The translations under genes were made by a program, and so were the position numbers. 64,000 nucleotides of DNA from SABI01 sp028532915 (GTDB lineage: Bacteria > Spirochaetota > Spirochaetia > Sphaerochaetales > Sphaerochaetaceae), in NCBI GenBank assembly GCA_963677225.1, contig OY781923.1, positions 372,001-436,000 of the forward strand, read 5' to 3'. This document shows, in pieces, positions 49,901 to 58,033 of the stretch. The first letter of the stretch is position 1. Each line of letters opens with the position of its first letter. Below the pieces are notes generated by a model that was not told the origin of the DNA, did not search any database, and saw only the letters and a list, made by a program, of their open reading frames with translations.

Positions 49901-50848
49901 ATGAAAGCACATGAGACGAACATATATGTGGCAGAAAATGACAAGATTATGGGTTTTGAAGCTGCGAAATATGCAGTGGAGAGACTGAAGAGAGCTGACA
50001 AAGAGGGTAAGAAATGTGTTATGTGGATGATGGCTGCTCCTAGCGGGTTTTCATTCTATTCATCCTTTATCGGGTTGGTTGAGAGTGATGAATCATTACG
50101 TAATATCGTCACACGGACTTCATTCTTCCAGTTCGATGATTATCCTATCGCTCGAGGTGATGATCGTTTTCCTATTACTTTCCGTAGTCTACTGGAAACC
50201 TCTTTTTTCACCCCTCTGGAAAAAGTCGTTAAGACTGCTTTAGATATTTCTTATCTGGAGCTCAGGGGAGATGATTCCGACGATAGCGTTGCTGAAGATT
50301 ATCAGAGACGATTGTTGGGATATCTGGAAGATGATTCCTGTTATGTTCTGGAAGTGAAAGGCATAGGGATGGACGGTCACTGGGGATTTCATGGAAGCGA
50401 GACCCCTTTGGATGTGAAGCCGATGATCATGAAAGTGCCGATGAATGAATTGAATATTCAGCAGCAGATGATTGACTGGCCTCAGTATTTTGCAAAGGAA
50501 TCGGATGTCCCCTCTTTCGCATATACGGCATCAGTTCCCCTGTTTATGAAGGCGGATACGGTGATTGATCTTGTTCCTCAACAGACGAAAGCTTTTGCTG
50601 TTCTTGCGTGTTATGGAATCGATGCACCATCACAGTCAGTTCCTTCTTCAATGTTGATCACACATAGAGATTCTCATTCCTTTCTTACAGAACAGAGTGC
50701 CTGGGCCCTTATAAAATACCGGAAAGAACAGGTGTTATCGAATTCCGTGGTCAAGAGGCTCAATGAGATCTGGGTCAACGAAGAGAATCCTCAACTGCAG
50801 GAACATAATCAGAAAATGATGGAGAGGATTTTAAGGTCGCTGTTTTAG
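49901..50848 (+). CDS. glucosamine-6-phosphate deaminase-like protein (NagB fold)
   Basis: A 315-residue protein of the glucosamine/galactosamine-6-phosphate isomerase family, about 50 residues longer than typical NagB. Active-site regions can be matched: WMMAAPSGFSFYSSFI (phosphate loop, near residue 45), FFQFDDYPIARGDDRF near 82 for the DEY motif, and VKGIGMDGHWGFHGSE near 155 with the GDGH-type aspartate and histidine; the usual NEPG is replaced by HGSE. The changes and extra length suggest a variant substrate. AGAGG precedes the ATG, 20 bases after the GntR gene. Confidence 0.82.
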   Translation: MKAHETNIYVAENDKIMGFEAAKYAVERLKRADKEGKKCVMWMMAAPSGFSFYSSFIGLVESDESLRNIVTRTSFFQFDDYPIARGDDRFPITFRSLLETSFFTPLEKVVKTALDISYLELRGDDSDDSVAEDYQRRLLGYLEDDSCYVLEVKGIGMDGHWGFHGSETPLDVKPMIMKVPMNELNIQQQMIDWPQYFAKESDVPSFAYTASVPLFMKADTVIDLVPQQTKAFAVLACYGIDAPSQSVPSSMLITHRDSHSFLTEQSAWALIKYRKEQVLSNSVVKRLNEIWVNEENPQLQEHNQKMMERILRSLF

Positions 50849-50867
50849 AATGTTCTCTCTGACAGTC

Positions 50868-50908
50868 GAAAATCTATTTTGTTCATTCAGTTGACAAAAT
50901 AGATTTTC
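50868..50908. promoter_or_regulatory. ROK-family operator within a 15-bp inverted repeat
   Basis: GAAAATCTATTTTGT (50868-50882) and ACAAAATAGATTTTC (50894-50908) are perfect complements around TCATTCAGTTG. The core TTTGTTCATTCAGTTGACAA recurs with one change at 53090. The TTTGT...ACAAA plan resembles XylR-type ROK sites. It could also form an RNA hairpin ending the nag operon. Confidence 0.75.
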
Positions 50909-50918
50909 ATGATACACT
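50891..50918 (+). promoter_or_regulatory. promoter of the 50950 TIM-barrel gene
   Basis: TTGACA (50891-50896) and TACACT (50913-50918) with a 16-base spacer. The -35 box is part of the right half of the ROK operator, so bound repressor would block it. Confidence 0.65.
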
Positions 50919-50949
50919 CTATTGTATCACAATACTGGAAGGGGGTTGT

Positions 50950-51843
50950 ATGATCGAACGACTGACAGGTTTCGCTGACGAGGCATCTGATACCATCGAA
51001 GGACAGGTGGCTGTGCTGAAAGAACTGGGGTGGGGTTCCATCGAACTCAGAGCCGTGAACAATACGTTGGTCCATGATCTCGATCAGACAGACTTCGACC
51101 ATGTCCTCAAGGTCCTTGAGAATAACGAAATCAGTGTGGCCTGCCTCGGTTCTTCGATTGCGAACTGGGGGGCTGCTGTCGATGAAGATTTTGAACAGAC
51201 AGAAGAGAGGGTGAAAAGAACCATCAGCCGGATGAAACGCCTCAATACCCGTATGGTCAGGATTATGAGTTACAAGTTGTACCATAATGAGGGAGGGCTC
51301 CTTTCTGATGATCAGAAAGTGGAACAAAGAATTGAAAGGCTGAACTATATCTGCCAGTCATTTCTGGATAATGATCTGATTCCCGTGCATGAAAATTGCT
51401 ATACGTATGGTGGTCTGAGTTATGAACATACTCTTTATCTTCTCGATAGAGTTCCAGGACTGAAGCTGGTTTTCGACACGGGGAACCCGCCTCTGACGGT
51501 TGATGGGAGAGCCGCTCCTCCATACCCTATGCAGGATGCGTATGAGTTCTACTCGCATGTGAAAGATCATATCGTTCATGTTCACATAAAAGATGCGAAG
51601 ATCGGACCGGACGGAAAAGAAGAGCTGTTTTTCTTTCCCGGTGAAGGAGACGGTCAGATACCGAAGATCGTAGGTGAGCTCGAATTTGTAGATCGATATA
51701 CAGGATATTATAGCATCGAACCTCATATGGAGGTCGTTTTCCATGATTCCTCAGCTGTTTCGACAGAAGAAAAGCGGATGGAGAATTTTATCACCTACGG
51801 AAGAAAATTCGAGAATGTGTTAAGAACCGTTGGTAAGAGGTAA
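50950..51843 (+). CDS. TIM-barrel sugar isomerase/epimerase
   Basis: A 297-residue xylose-isomerase-like barrel. Metal ligand regions: glutamate in IPVHENCYTYGG near residue 140, aspartate in LKLVFDTGNPPLT near 173, histidine in HIVHVHIKDAKIG near 213, and glutamate in GYYSIEPHMEVVF near 260. GGAAGGGGG precedes the ATG. It stands alone between ROK-controlled promoter 50891 and the convergent ROK gene, which it overlaps by 24 bases. Shared operator core with 53090 places it in one regulon with the enolase-superfamily operon. Confidence 0.88.
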   Translation: MIERLTGFADEASDTIEGQVAVLKELGWGSIELRAVNNTLVHDLDQTDFDHVLKVLENNEISVACLGSSIANWGAAVDEDFEQTEERVKRTISRMKRLNTRMVRIMSYKLYHNEGGLLSDDQKVEQRIERLNYICQSFLDNDLIPVHENCYTYGGLSYEHTLYLLDRVPGLKLVFDTGNPPLTVDGRAAPPYPMQDAYEFYSHVKDHIVHVHIKDAKIGPDGKEELFFFPGEGDGQIPKIVGELEFVDRYTGYYSIEPHMEVVFHDSSAVSTEEKRMENFITYGRKFENVLRTVGKR

Positions 51844-53046
51844 AATGAGTTCGAGCTTGTGACGCAGGGGCAATGTAGCTGCTCCGAGTGCTCCGGCTTT
51901 GTATCCGAGATAACTCTGTTCAATCTGTACAGAGGAGAAAGGTGAGCGCATCGCCCTGCGTTCAGCTTCTTTTCGGATAAGGTCGGTCAACAGGCTGCCG
52001 GGATTAGAAAGAGTTCCTCCGATGATGATCTTCTGCGGATTGAGTGTATTGATGAGATTCGATACTGCAATTCCAAGTTGAATTGAGATTTTTTCCAGGC
52101 ATTCAATCGCTACATCGTTTCCTTGTATAGCCTCTTTCACGATCAGTTCCGCATTAAGTGTTTTATTCTCAATAGCATTCCATAATACATTTTCCGGTAA
52201 AGGATCTTCTCCGGCAAGCAGTGAGCTGTATCTCTCTTTGAGGATACGGATTAAGGCTAGCCCGCTGGAATAAGCCTGCAGGCAGCCGTAACGTCCACAA
52301 CCGCAAAGCGGTCCATTGGGATCGATCAGCATATGACCGATCTCTCCGGCACAGAAGTTCGCCCCTTCAAGAAGGATTCCGTCATTGATGAATGCTGCAC
52401 TGATGCCGTTGCCAATTCCGATATAGATCAGACTGGATACTCCTTTTCCGGAGCCGAAACGAGCCTCTCCCAGTCCGGCTGCCCGGTGACGGTTCAAAAC
52501 GAAGGGAGCGATGGAGAACCTTTCGAGGACGGGAGTGTAAACATCAACTTTCTTCCATCCCATATCATCTGCTCTAACTATAACGCCGGTATCGCTGTTA
52601 ACCAGTCCGGGAGTACCGATGCCGATAAGAGGTATGAGTCTGCCCGGTACTGTCTTGAGCATGCAGGCTATTCCTTCCAAAAGAGAATCTATGAACAGGT
52701 CTACAGAGTCACCCGCCAGACTCTCTCTGTGCTCTTGAACAATTGTTCCGTCGAGTGTTGTCAGGATGAAATGCCAGCACCCTCCATGGAATGAAGCTCC
52801 CAGAGAGAACCATTCGGAATCGGTGAGACGAAGAGGAATTCCCGGTCTTCCGCGACCATTCACTTCAGATTCGAGTTCTTCGACAAGTTTCATGTTCATC
52901 AGCTGTGTGGCAATATTGGATACGGTGGTCCTGCTCAGATCAAGTTGCTTGGCGATTGCGGCACGTGTAGTCCCGGTCGATGTCTTCTCGATCATGGAGA
53001 GTATATTCCACATGTTTTTCATTTCAGGAGCAAGGTTCGGTCTCAT
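51820..53046 (-). CDS. ROK-family transcription repressor (XylR/NagC type)
   Basis: A 408-residue regulator: N-terminal winged helix (TRAAIAKQLDLSRTTVSNIA, near residue 28) and a ROK sugar-kinase-like domain with GIGTPGLVNSDTG near 145, LIYIGIGNGISAAFINDG, and the zinc motif GHMLIDPNGPLCGCGRYGCL near 250. The HTH marks it as repressor, not kinase. The ATG at 53046 lies only six bases after a minus-strand TATAGT, with no ribosome site, so the mRNA may be leaderless. The operator at 53088-53112 lies just upstream between it and the enolase-type gene, and a twin lies at 50868, so both flanking units are probable targets. Confidence 0.93.
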   Translation of the reverse strand: MRPNLAPEMKNMWNILSMIEKTSTGTTRAAIAKQLDLSRTTVSNIATQLMNMKLVEELESEVNGRGRPGIPLRLTDSEWFSLGASFHGGCWHFILTTLDGTIVQEHRESLAGDSVDLFIDSLLEGIACMLKTVPGRLIPLIGIGTPGLVNSDTGVIVRADDMGWKKVDVYTPVLERFSIAPFVLNRHRAAGLGEARFGSGKGVSSLIYIGIGNGISAAFINDGILLEGANFCAGEIGHMLIDPNGPLCGCGRYGCLQAYSSGLALIRILKERYSSLLAGEDPLPENVLWNAIENKTLNAELIVKEAIQGNDVAIECLEKISIQLGIAVSNLINTLNPQKIIIGGTLSNPGSLLTDLIRKEAERRAMRSPFSSVQIEQSYLGYKAGALGAATLPLRHKLELILPLTNGS

Positions 53047-53052
53047 TTTTCA

Positions 53053-53081
53053 ACTATAAACCAGATTCACAAAAAAATGTA
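53053..53081 (-). promoter_or_regulatory. promoter of the ROK gene
   Basis: On the minus strand TATAGT (53058-53053) lies 17 bases after TACATT (53081-53076). The -10 box ends six bases before the ATG at 53046, placing the start site at or next to the codon. Confidence 0.5.
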
Positions 53082-53087
53082 TAGATT

Positions 53088-53112
53088 AATTTGTTCATTA
53101 AGTTGACAAAAT
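53088..53112. promoter_or_regulatory. ROK-family operator, second copy
   Basis: AATTTGTTCATTA followed by AGTTGACAAAAT. The core TTTGTTCATT-A-AGTTGACAAAAT differs from the 50876-50900 copy at one base. It has TTTGT...ACAAA symmetry and contains the -35 box of the rightward operon, just as in the first copy. Confidence 0.75.
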
Positions 53113-53130
53113 AAAGAAGTGTGGTACCAT
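53103..53130 (+). promoter_or_regulatory. promoter of the enolase/importer operon
   Basis: TTGACA (53103-53108) and TACCAT (53125-53130) with a 16-base spacer. The predicted start near 53137 excludes the in-frame GTG at 53121 as a start codon. Confidence 0.6.
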
Positions 53131-53144
53131 GTACTCGTAAGGTT

Positions 53145-54569
53145 ATGGAAAGTATGAATAATTATGATGTTTCAATTACAGCTTGTGATCTCTATTTCTG
53201 TCCGATAAAGACAAGGGTCCCATTGAAATTTGGAATAGAGACTACGACTCATGTCGTTTCTGCACGGTCATTTATGACTGTTACATCTCATAATGGTGTG
53301 ACGGAACAGGGGATCGGTGAAACACCATTGAGCGTCGCCTGGGTGTGGCCGGGATCTCTCTCTTACAGCTACCGGCTGGAGCAGCTGAAGAAATTTACAA
53401 TTAATCTGAGAGATGCCTGGAGACAATGTTCCTACAGTGGCCATCCGATGGAAATCGGGCACAGATTCATTCAGAACGAATTGAGAAATCTGTGGAAATC
53501 TCATAATGAGCAAGTCGACGAAGAGCATGCAATTCCATGGCTTGCAGCGCTGGTCTGTAATTCTTTGTTTGATATTTCATTGTATGATGCGTATGGAAAT
53601 ATTCACGAAATAAGTGTCTGGGATACTCTCTGTCCTCCATATATGAACAATGATTTGGCATTCTACTATACCGATGAACATGTAAAATCCTTCCGCGGTA
53701 AGTATCCGCAGGATTATTTAGTGAATTCGGAGAATGTATCGGATTCACTTTTAGCGTGGCATCTGGTCGGGGCAAAAGATATTCTTGATGCCGATTCATA
53801 TACAGGTGAAATCGTGGAGGACGGATATCCGTTCTTTTTAAAAGATTGGATTGAAACTGATGGACTGTCATGTCTGAAAGTAAAACTCAGCGGCACCGAC
53901 AGCAAGTGGGATTATGAACGGCTGACACGGGTCGGAAAGATTGCTATGGAGAATGGAGTCTTATGGTTGACCGCGGATTTCAACTGTACCGTGACCGATG
54001 TCTCTTATGTATGCGATATTCTTGATGATCTGATTTTGAATCATCCGAGAATCTATCAGATGATTTTATATATCGAACAGCCTTTTCCTTATGAGATAGC
54101 TGAACATCCGATTGATGTTCATGCTGTGAGTGCACGAAAACCTCTGTTCATGGATGAGAGTGCTCATGAATGGCAGCAGGTGGCATTCGGAAGAGAACTC
54201 GGATGGACCGGAGTTGCTCTTAAGACATGTAAGACTTTCACCGGTGCTCTGTTGAGCATGTGTTGGGCAAAGGAGCACGGAATGACTCTTATGGTTCAGG
54301 ATCTGACAAATCCCATGCTTGCCCAGATTCCTCACGTTGAACTTGCCTCGCGATGCCAGACTATCATGGGTGTGGAGACCAATGCGATGCAGTTCTACCC
54401 CGAGGCATCAAGGAACGAAGCTGCGGTTCATCCCGGTCTGTACAAGCGAGTGGATGGACGGGTATCTCTGAAAACTCTTGGAGACAAGGGTTTCGGTTAC
54501 CGGTTTGAAGAAATTGTGAAAAAAATGGAAGAGACAGGAGTTGAAAGCTTATGGCAAAAAGTGGATTAG
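53145..54569 (+). CDS. enolase-superfamily enzyme (mandelate racemase / muconate lactonizing type)
   Basis: A protein of about 474 residues, longer than the usual 350-400 of the superfamily. Active-site pieces are present: GLSCLKVKLSGTD near residue 240 with the K-x-K, metal ligands in WLTADFNC, LYIEQPFPYE near 310 and PLFMDESAHEW near 335, then GVALKTCKTFTGA with a lysine and MVQDLTNPML. Start is 53145 or 53154; both are downstream of the promoter and neither has a strong ribosome site. It likely dehydrates, racemises or cycloisomerises an acid. It is the first gene of an operon with an NMT1-type importer, two Gfo/Idh/MocA proteins and a creatininase-fold protein; substrate unknown. Confidence 0.85.
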   Translation: MESMNNYDVSITACDLYFCPIKTRVPLKFGIETTTHVVSARSFMTVTSHNGVTEQGIGETPLSVAWVWPGSLSYSYRLEQLKKFTINLRDAWRQCSYSGHPMEIGHRFIQNELRNLWKSHNEQVDEEHAIPWLAALVCNSLFDISLYDAYGNIHEISVWDTLCPPYMNNDLAFYYTDEHVKSFRGKYPQDYLVNSENVSDSLLAWHLVGAKDILDADSYTGEIVEDGYPFFLKDWIETDGLSCLKVKLSGTDSKWDYERLTRVGKIAMENGVLWLTADFNCTVTDVSYVCDILDDLILNHPRIYQMILYIEQPFPYEIAEHPIDVHAVSARKPLFMDESAHEWQQVAFGRELGWTGVALKTCKTFTGALLSMCWAKEHGMTLMVQDLTNPMLAQIPHVELASRCQTIMGVETNAMQFYPEASRNEAAVHPGLYKRVDGRVSLKTLGDKGFGYRFEEIVKKMEETGVESLWQKVD

Positions 54570-55339
54570 ATCGTGTGAGAAAGACTCTTAGCCCGGTTCT
54601 CTATTTTTTGATATTTGTTGTGATATGGCAGCTTATTGTTATTATCTTCAATATCAAAGAATTCGTGCTTCCTTCTCCCATTACCGTGTTCAGGCATCTG
54701 TTTGATTCAGAGATAGCAGTGAAGTATCACTGGTGGAGGCATATAGGGGCTACGTTGATGGAGGTCATCGTCAGTTTTGCTCTCACGGCAGTTTTAGGAA
54801 TATCGATCGCGATATTGATCACCTGGTCGAAACTGTTCAATCAGCTGATTTCTCCGATCATCATTCTGTTCAACTCACTGCCGAAGATCGCATTGGCACC
54901 ATTGTTTCTTATCTGGTTCGGTTACGGGTTCATTCCCAACATCATGGTTGCTTTTCTTGTGGCATTCTTCCCCGTGGTCATCAACACGGTTGCGGGGCTG
55001 AACGATGTCGATGAGGACCTTCTTGATCTGGTTAGGTATCTAAATGCTTCCAAAAAAGACATCTTCCTGAAAATACGTATTCCAAATTCTCTTCCATATA
55101 TTTTCGCCGGTCTGAAAATCAGTGCCACCATGTGTGTAGTCGGTTCTATCGTCGGAGAATTTATCGCAGCTGAAAAAGGGCTCGGCTATCTGTTGCGGGA
55201 TGCTCAGGCTTTCATAGATACTCCTACGATGTTCGCATGCCTGCTGTTGCTGTCAGCGATTGGAATAACATTATTCAACACGATAGGTCTGCTTGAAAAA
55301 GTGAGCATGCCATGGAATACCAATGAGGTGCAGAAATGA
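54551..55339 (+). CDS. ABC transporter permease (SsuC/TauC/ThiX type), first of two
   Basis: A 262-residue membrane protein with the family opening YFLIFVVIWQLIVIIFNIKE, FVLPSPITVFRHLF and the EAA loop YLNASKKDIFLKIRIPNSLP near residue 170. AGGAG lies in the end of the enolase-type gene, overlapped by 19 bases. It resembles the next gene's product over its full length, so the importer probably uses a permease heterodimer, while most SsuC-type systems use a homodimer. Confidence 0.92.
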   Translation: MAKSGLDRVRKTLSPVLYFLIFVVIWQLIVIIFNIKEFVLPSPITVFRHLFDSEIAVKYHWWRHIGATLMEVIVSFALTAVLGISIAILITWSKLFNQLISPIIILFNSLPKIALAPLFLIWFGYGFIPNIMVAFLVAFFPVVINTVAGLNDVDEDLLDLVRYLNASKKDIFLKIRIPNSLPYIFAGLKISATMCVVGSIVGEFIAAEKGLGYLLRDAQAFIDTPTMFACLLLLSAIGITLFNTIGLLEKVSMPWNTNEVQK

Positions 55340-56154
55340 GAAGTCGAAGTAAGGCGCAGCCAGTCACTACAAAGAAAATGCTCTCGACATTGCAGAAAAA
55401 TTACCGGTCAGTTCTGGTCGTTCTGGGATTCTTCGTTCTGTGGGAACTTATAGTGAGGATCGCTCATGTTCCCGAATTCGTTCTACCCAGTCCTTCAAGT
55501 GCTTTGGGTCACCTGTTCATTGAACAGCCTGATGCGAATTATAATTGGTCTGTTCATATTTCGACGACGATTTACGAGTTCCTTCTCGGATTTATTGTCA
55601 CAGCAGTTTTGGGTGTCTCTCTCGCTATTCTGTTTGTCTGGAATCGTCATGTCAAAAAGATAGTCATGCCATTGTTTACTTTTGTGAACAGTCTGCCGAT
55701 CATTGCAATCGCCCCGATCATCCTACTTTGGATGGGGTATGGAATCCGGACGAATATTCTGATTGCGTTTCTTGTGAGTTTTTTCCCTGTGGTGATCAAT
55801 ACCATGGCGGGTCTTGATGCGATAGAGGATGATCTTCTTGATCTGATCCGTTATCTGCATGCAAGCAAATTCCAGATCTTTGTGAAGATAAGGATACCGA
55901 ATTCGCTGTCATATATTTTCAGCGGGCTTAAAATCTGTTCGACTATGAGTATCGTCGGAGCGATAGTCGGAGAATTCATCGCTTCAGACAGGGGGCTTGG
56001 GTATATCATCATCAATTCCCAGTATGCGATGGATACTCCTCCGATTTTTTCCTCACTGATCGTGATCTCTTTAGCTGGAGTTGCTTTGTACTGGCTGATC
56101 ACTCTGATAGAAAGAATTGCGATGCCTTGGGCATTTAAAAATCAAAGGAATTAG
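55336..56154 (+). CDS. ABC transporter permease (SsuC/TauC/ThiX type), second of two
   Basis: A 272-residue paralog of the 54551 permease: VVLGFFVLWELIVRIAHVPE, FVLPSPSSALGHLF and EAA loop YLHASKFQIFVKIRIPNSLS near residue 180. The genes overlap by four bases (ATGA), which favours equal synthesis and co-assembly. The two copies have clearly diverged, so the duplication is old. Confidence 0.92.
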   Translation: MRSRSKAQPVTTKKMLSTLQKNYRSVLVVLGFFVLWELIVRIAHVPEFVLPSPSSALGHLFIEQPDANYNWSVHISTTIYEFLLGFIVTAVLGVSLAILFVWNRHVKKIVMPLFTFVNSLPIIAIAPIILLWMGYGIRTNILIAFLVSFFPVVINTMAGLDAIEDDLLDLIRYLHASKFQIFVKIRIPNSLSYIFSGLKICSTMSIVGAIVGEFIASDRGLGYIIINSQYAMDTPPIFSSLIVISLAGVALYWLITLIERIAMPWAFKNQRN

Positions 56155-56178
56155 AAAGACTTAAAAAGGGAGGTCTAT

Positions 56179-57198
56179 ATGAAAAAGAATCTAATGATTT
56201 TTTTACTGATTTTGGTTTCATCCTGTGCACTGTTGTGGGCAGCCGGGGAGGTCGAAGGCTCAACTGACCAGGAGCTTGAGAAAGTCGATTTTCTTCTCAA
56301 CTGGAAGATAACAGGTGACCATGCTCCATATTATGTGGCGCAGGAGATGGGATGGTTCGAAGAAGAAGGACTGGATGTGAATATTATCGTCGGACAGGGA
56401 TCGGGGTATTCGGTTCAGGCGGTTGATTCAGGTAAGGCTGATATAGCTATCAGTGATGCCCCTGTTCCTATCACCAACAGAGAGAAGGGCGCGAAGATTA
56501 AGATTATCGGTATCGTATTCGATAAACATCCTAACTGCAGTTATTTCTGGAAAGACAGCGGGATCAAGACTCCTCAGGATCTGGTCGGCAAGACGATTGC
56601 GGTTCCTGCCACAGACGGTCACAAGGTCATGTGGCCTGCATTTGCTAAACAGATCGGCGTTGATCCGGAAAGTGTCACGTTCGTAAATATTGAGCCGGCT
56701 GCAAAAGTAAGTGCTCTGGGTGCAAGAAAAGCCGATGTCGTTTTCGAACTTTACACCGGAAAACCGTTCATGGAGAAGGTCATTCCACCAGAAGAACTGG
56801 GCTATTTCGTATGGGCAGATTACGGATTTAACGCATACGCACACTCCTATATTACCCACGATGATACGATCGCAGCTAATCCCGAAATGCTGAAGCATTT
56901 TTTGAAGGCTGTATACCGTGCATGGGAATACACTCTGAACAATCCTGAAGAGGCGATCGAGATCCTTTCGAATTATCATCCGATCAACAAAGCCGACTAT
57001 CTGGCCAACTTGAAGGTTGTCATGGAATTCTTCCAGACAGAACGTTACAAGAACAATGGTATCGGGTACATCGATCCTACGAGAATCCAGGAAACCTACA
57101 ATCTGGTAGATCAGTATCAGGCGGAACTTTCCTTCCCTGTAGAGGAATGTTACGATGACAGTTTCCTGCCGGATCCGATGTACAAGTACAATTTCTAA
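56179..57198 (+). CDS. ABC transporter substrate-binding protein (NMT1/THI5-like, SsuA type)
   Basis: A 339-residue exported binding protein. The signal region MKKNLMIFLLILVSSCALLW is followed by AAGEVEGSTDQELEK; VSSC could be a lipobox, though cleavage at AAG is also possible. Family features: VDFLLNWKITGDHAPYYVAQ, EMGWFEEEGLDVNIIVGQGS, VDSGKADIAISDAPVPIT, GIKTPQDLVGKTIAVPATDG and DDTIAANPEMLKHFLKAVYR. Members bind pyrimidines, sulfonates, aromatic acids or similar small molecules, not typical sugars. A hairpin follows at 57224. Confidence 0.92.
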   Translation: MKKNLMIFLLILVSSCALLWAAGEVEGSTDQELEKVDFLLNWKITGDHAPYYVAQEMGWFEEEGLDVNIIVGQGSGYSVQAVDSGKADIAISDAPVPITNREKGAKIKIIGIVFDKHPNCSYFWKDSGIKTPQDLVGKTIAVPATDGHKVMWPAFAKQIGVDPESVTFVNIEPAAKVSALGARKADVVFELYTGKPFMEKVIPPEELGYFVWADYGFNAYAHSYITHDDTIAANPEMLKHFLKAVYRAWEYTLNNPEEAIEILSNYHPINKADYLANLKVVMEFFQTERYKNNGIGYIDPTRIQETYNLVDQYQAELSFPVEECYDDSFLPDPMYKYNF

Positions 57199-57223
57199 AC
57201 ATTTACTGATAAAAGATTAATAC

Positions 57224-57256
57224 AGTATTCCTGTCTGATGAAAGGGCAGGAATACT
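57224..57256 (+). promoter_or_regulatory. intercistronic hairpin after the binding-protein gene
   Basis: AGTATTCCTG (57224-57233) and CAGGAATACT (57247-57256) pair perfectly over 10 bp between the binding-protein gene and the ATPase gene. No T-run follows. Confidence 0.75.
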
Positions 57257-57271
57257 TGGGGAAGGTGTTCA

Positions 57272-58033
57272 TTGAAAAAAAAGACATTGCTATCAATACA
57301 AGATTTAAAGAAGACATTTACAACCCGTGATGGAGAATTGGTTGCCTTGGGCAGTGTCTCTTTTGATGTGTATCCGGGTGAATTTGTTTCTATTGTTGGT
57401 CCATCCGGATGCGGAAAGACGACGCTTCTGAAGATCATTGCCGGGTTATTACCTGAGAGTGAAGGGGATATTATTTTTGACAATGAGATGTTCGATCCAT
57501 CAAGAGAGGTCGGTTTCGTCTTTCAGAAGGCTCTTCTTCTTAACTGGAGGAAGGTTCTCGATAATGTCCTTCTTCCGATAGAAATTCTTAAACTGGATAA
57601 GAAGAAATATGTGCAGAAGGCTATAGACCTTCTTGAACTCGTCGGGCTCAAAGGATTCGAGAATTCCTATCCGAATGAATTGTCGGGCGGGATGCAGCAG
57701 AGAGTCTCTCTGGCAAGGGCATTGATCCATGATCCCAAACTGATTCTGATGGATGAGCCGTTCGGCGCTCTTGATGCCATCACGAGAGAGAAGATGAATC
57801 TGGAACTTCAGAGAATCTGGGCTGATTCAAAGAAGACAATCCTATTCATCACGCACGAAATCAACGAGGCTGTATTCTTGTCAGATCGTGTAGTAGTCCT
57901 TTCAGCCCGGCCTTCCAGGATGGTAGGCGCTATGGATATAGAGTTTGAAAGACCGAGAACTCTGGAGGTAAGGACATCACCGAAATTCGGAGAGCATGCT
58001 GCAGAAGTCTACAAGATGCTGGAGATAACATGA
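57272..58033 (+). CDS. ABC transporter ATPase (SsuB/TauB type)
   Basis: A 253-residue ATPase starting at TTG 57272 with GAAGG six bases upstream. Walker A GPSGCGKTT near residue 45, Q-loop FVFQKALLLNWRKVLDN, signature LSGGMQQRVSLARAL near 145, Walker B LILMDEPFGALD near 165 and FITHEINEAVFLSDRV. It powers the twin-permease importer (54551, 55336, 56179). Its end overlaps the start of the oxidoreductase gene by four bases. Confidence 0.93.
   Translation: MKKKTLLSIQDLKKTFTTRDGELVALGSVSFDVYPGEFVSIVGPSGCGKTTLLKIIAGLLPESEGDIIFDNEMFDPSREVGFVFQKALLLNWRKVLDNVLLPIEILKLDKKKYVQKAIDLLELVGLKGFENSYPNELSGGMQQRVSLARALIHDPKLILMDEPFGALDAITREKMNLELQRIWADSKKTILFITHEINEAVFLSDRVVVLSARPSRMVGAMDIEFERPRTLEVRTSPKFGEHAAEVYKMLEIT

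Noticed and set aside
51820..53046. ROK protein as a sugar kinase
   Set aside because: It has a clear N-terminal winged helix and 408 residues, the repressor architecture.
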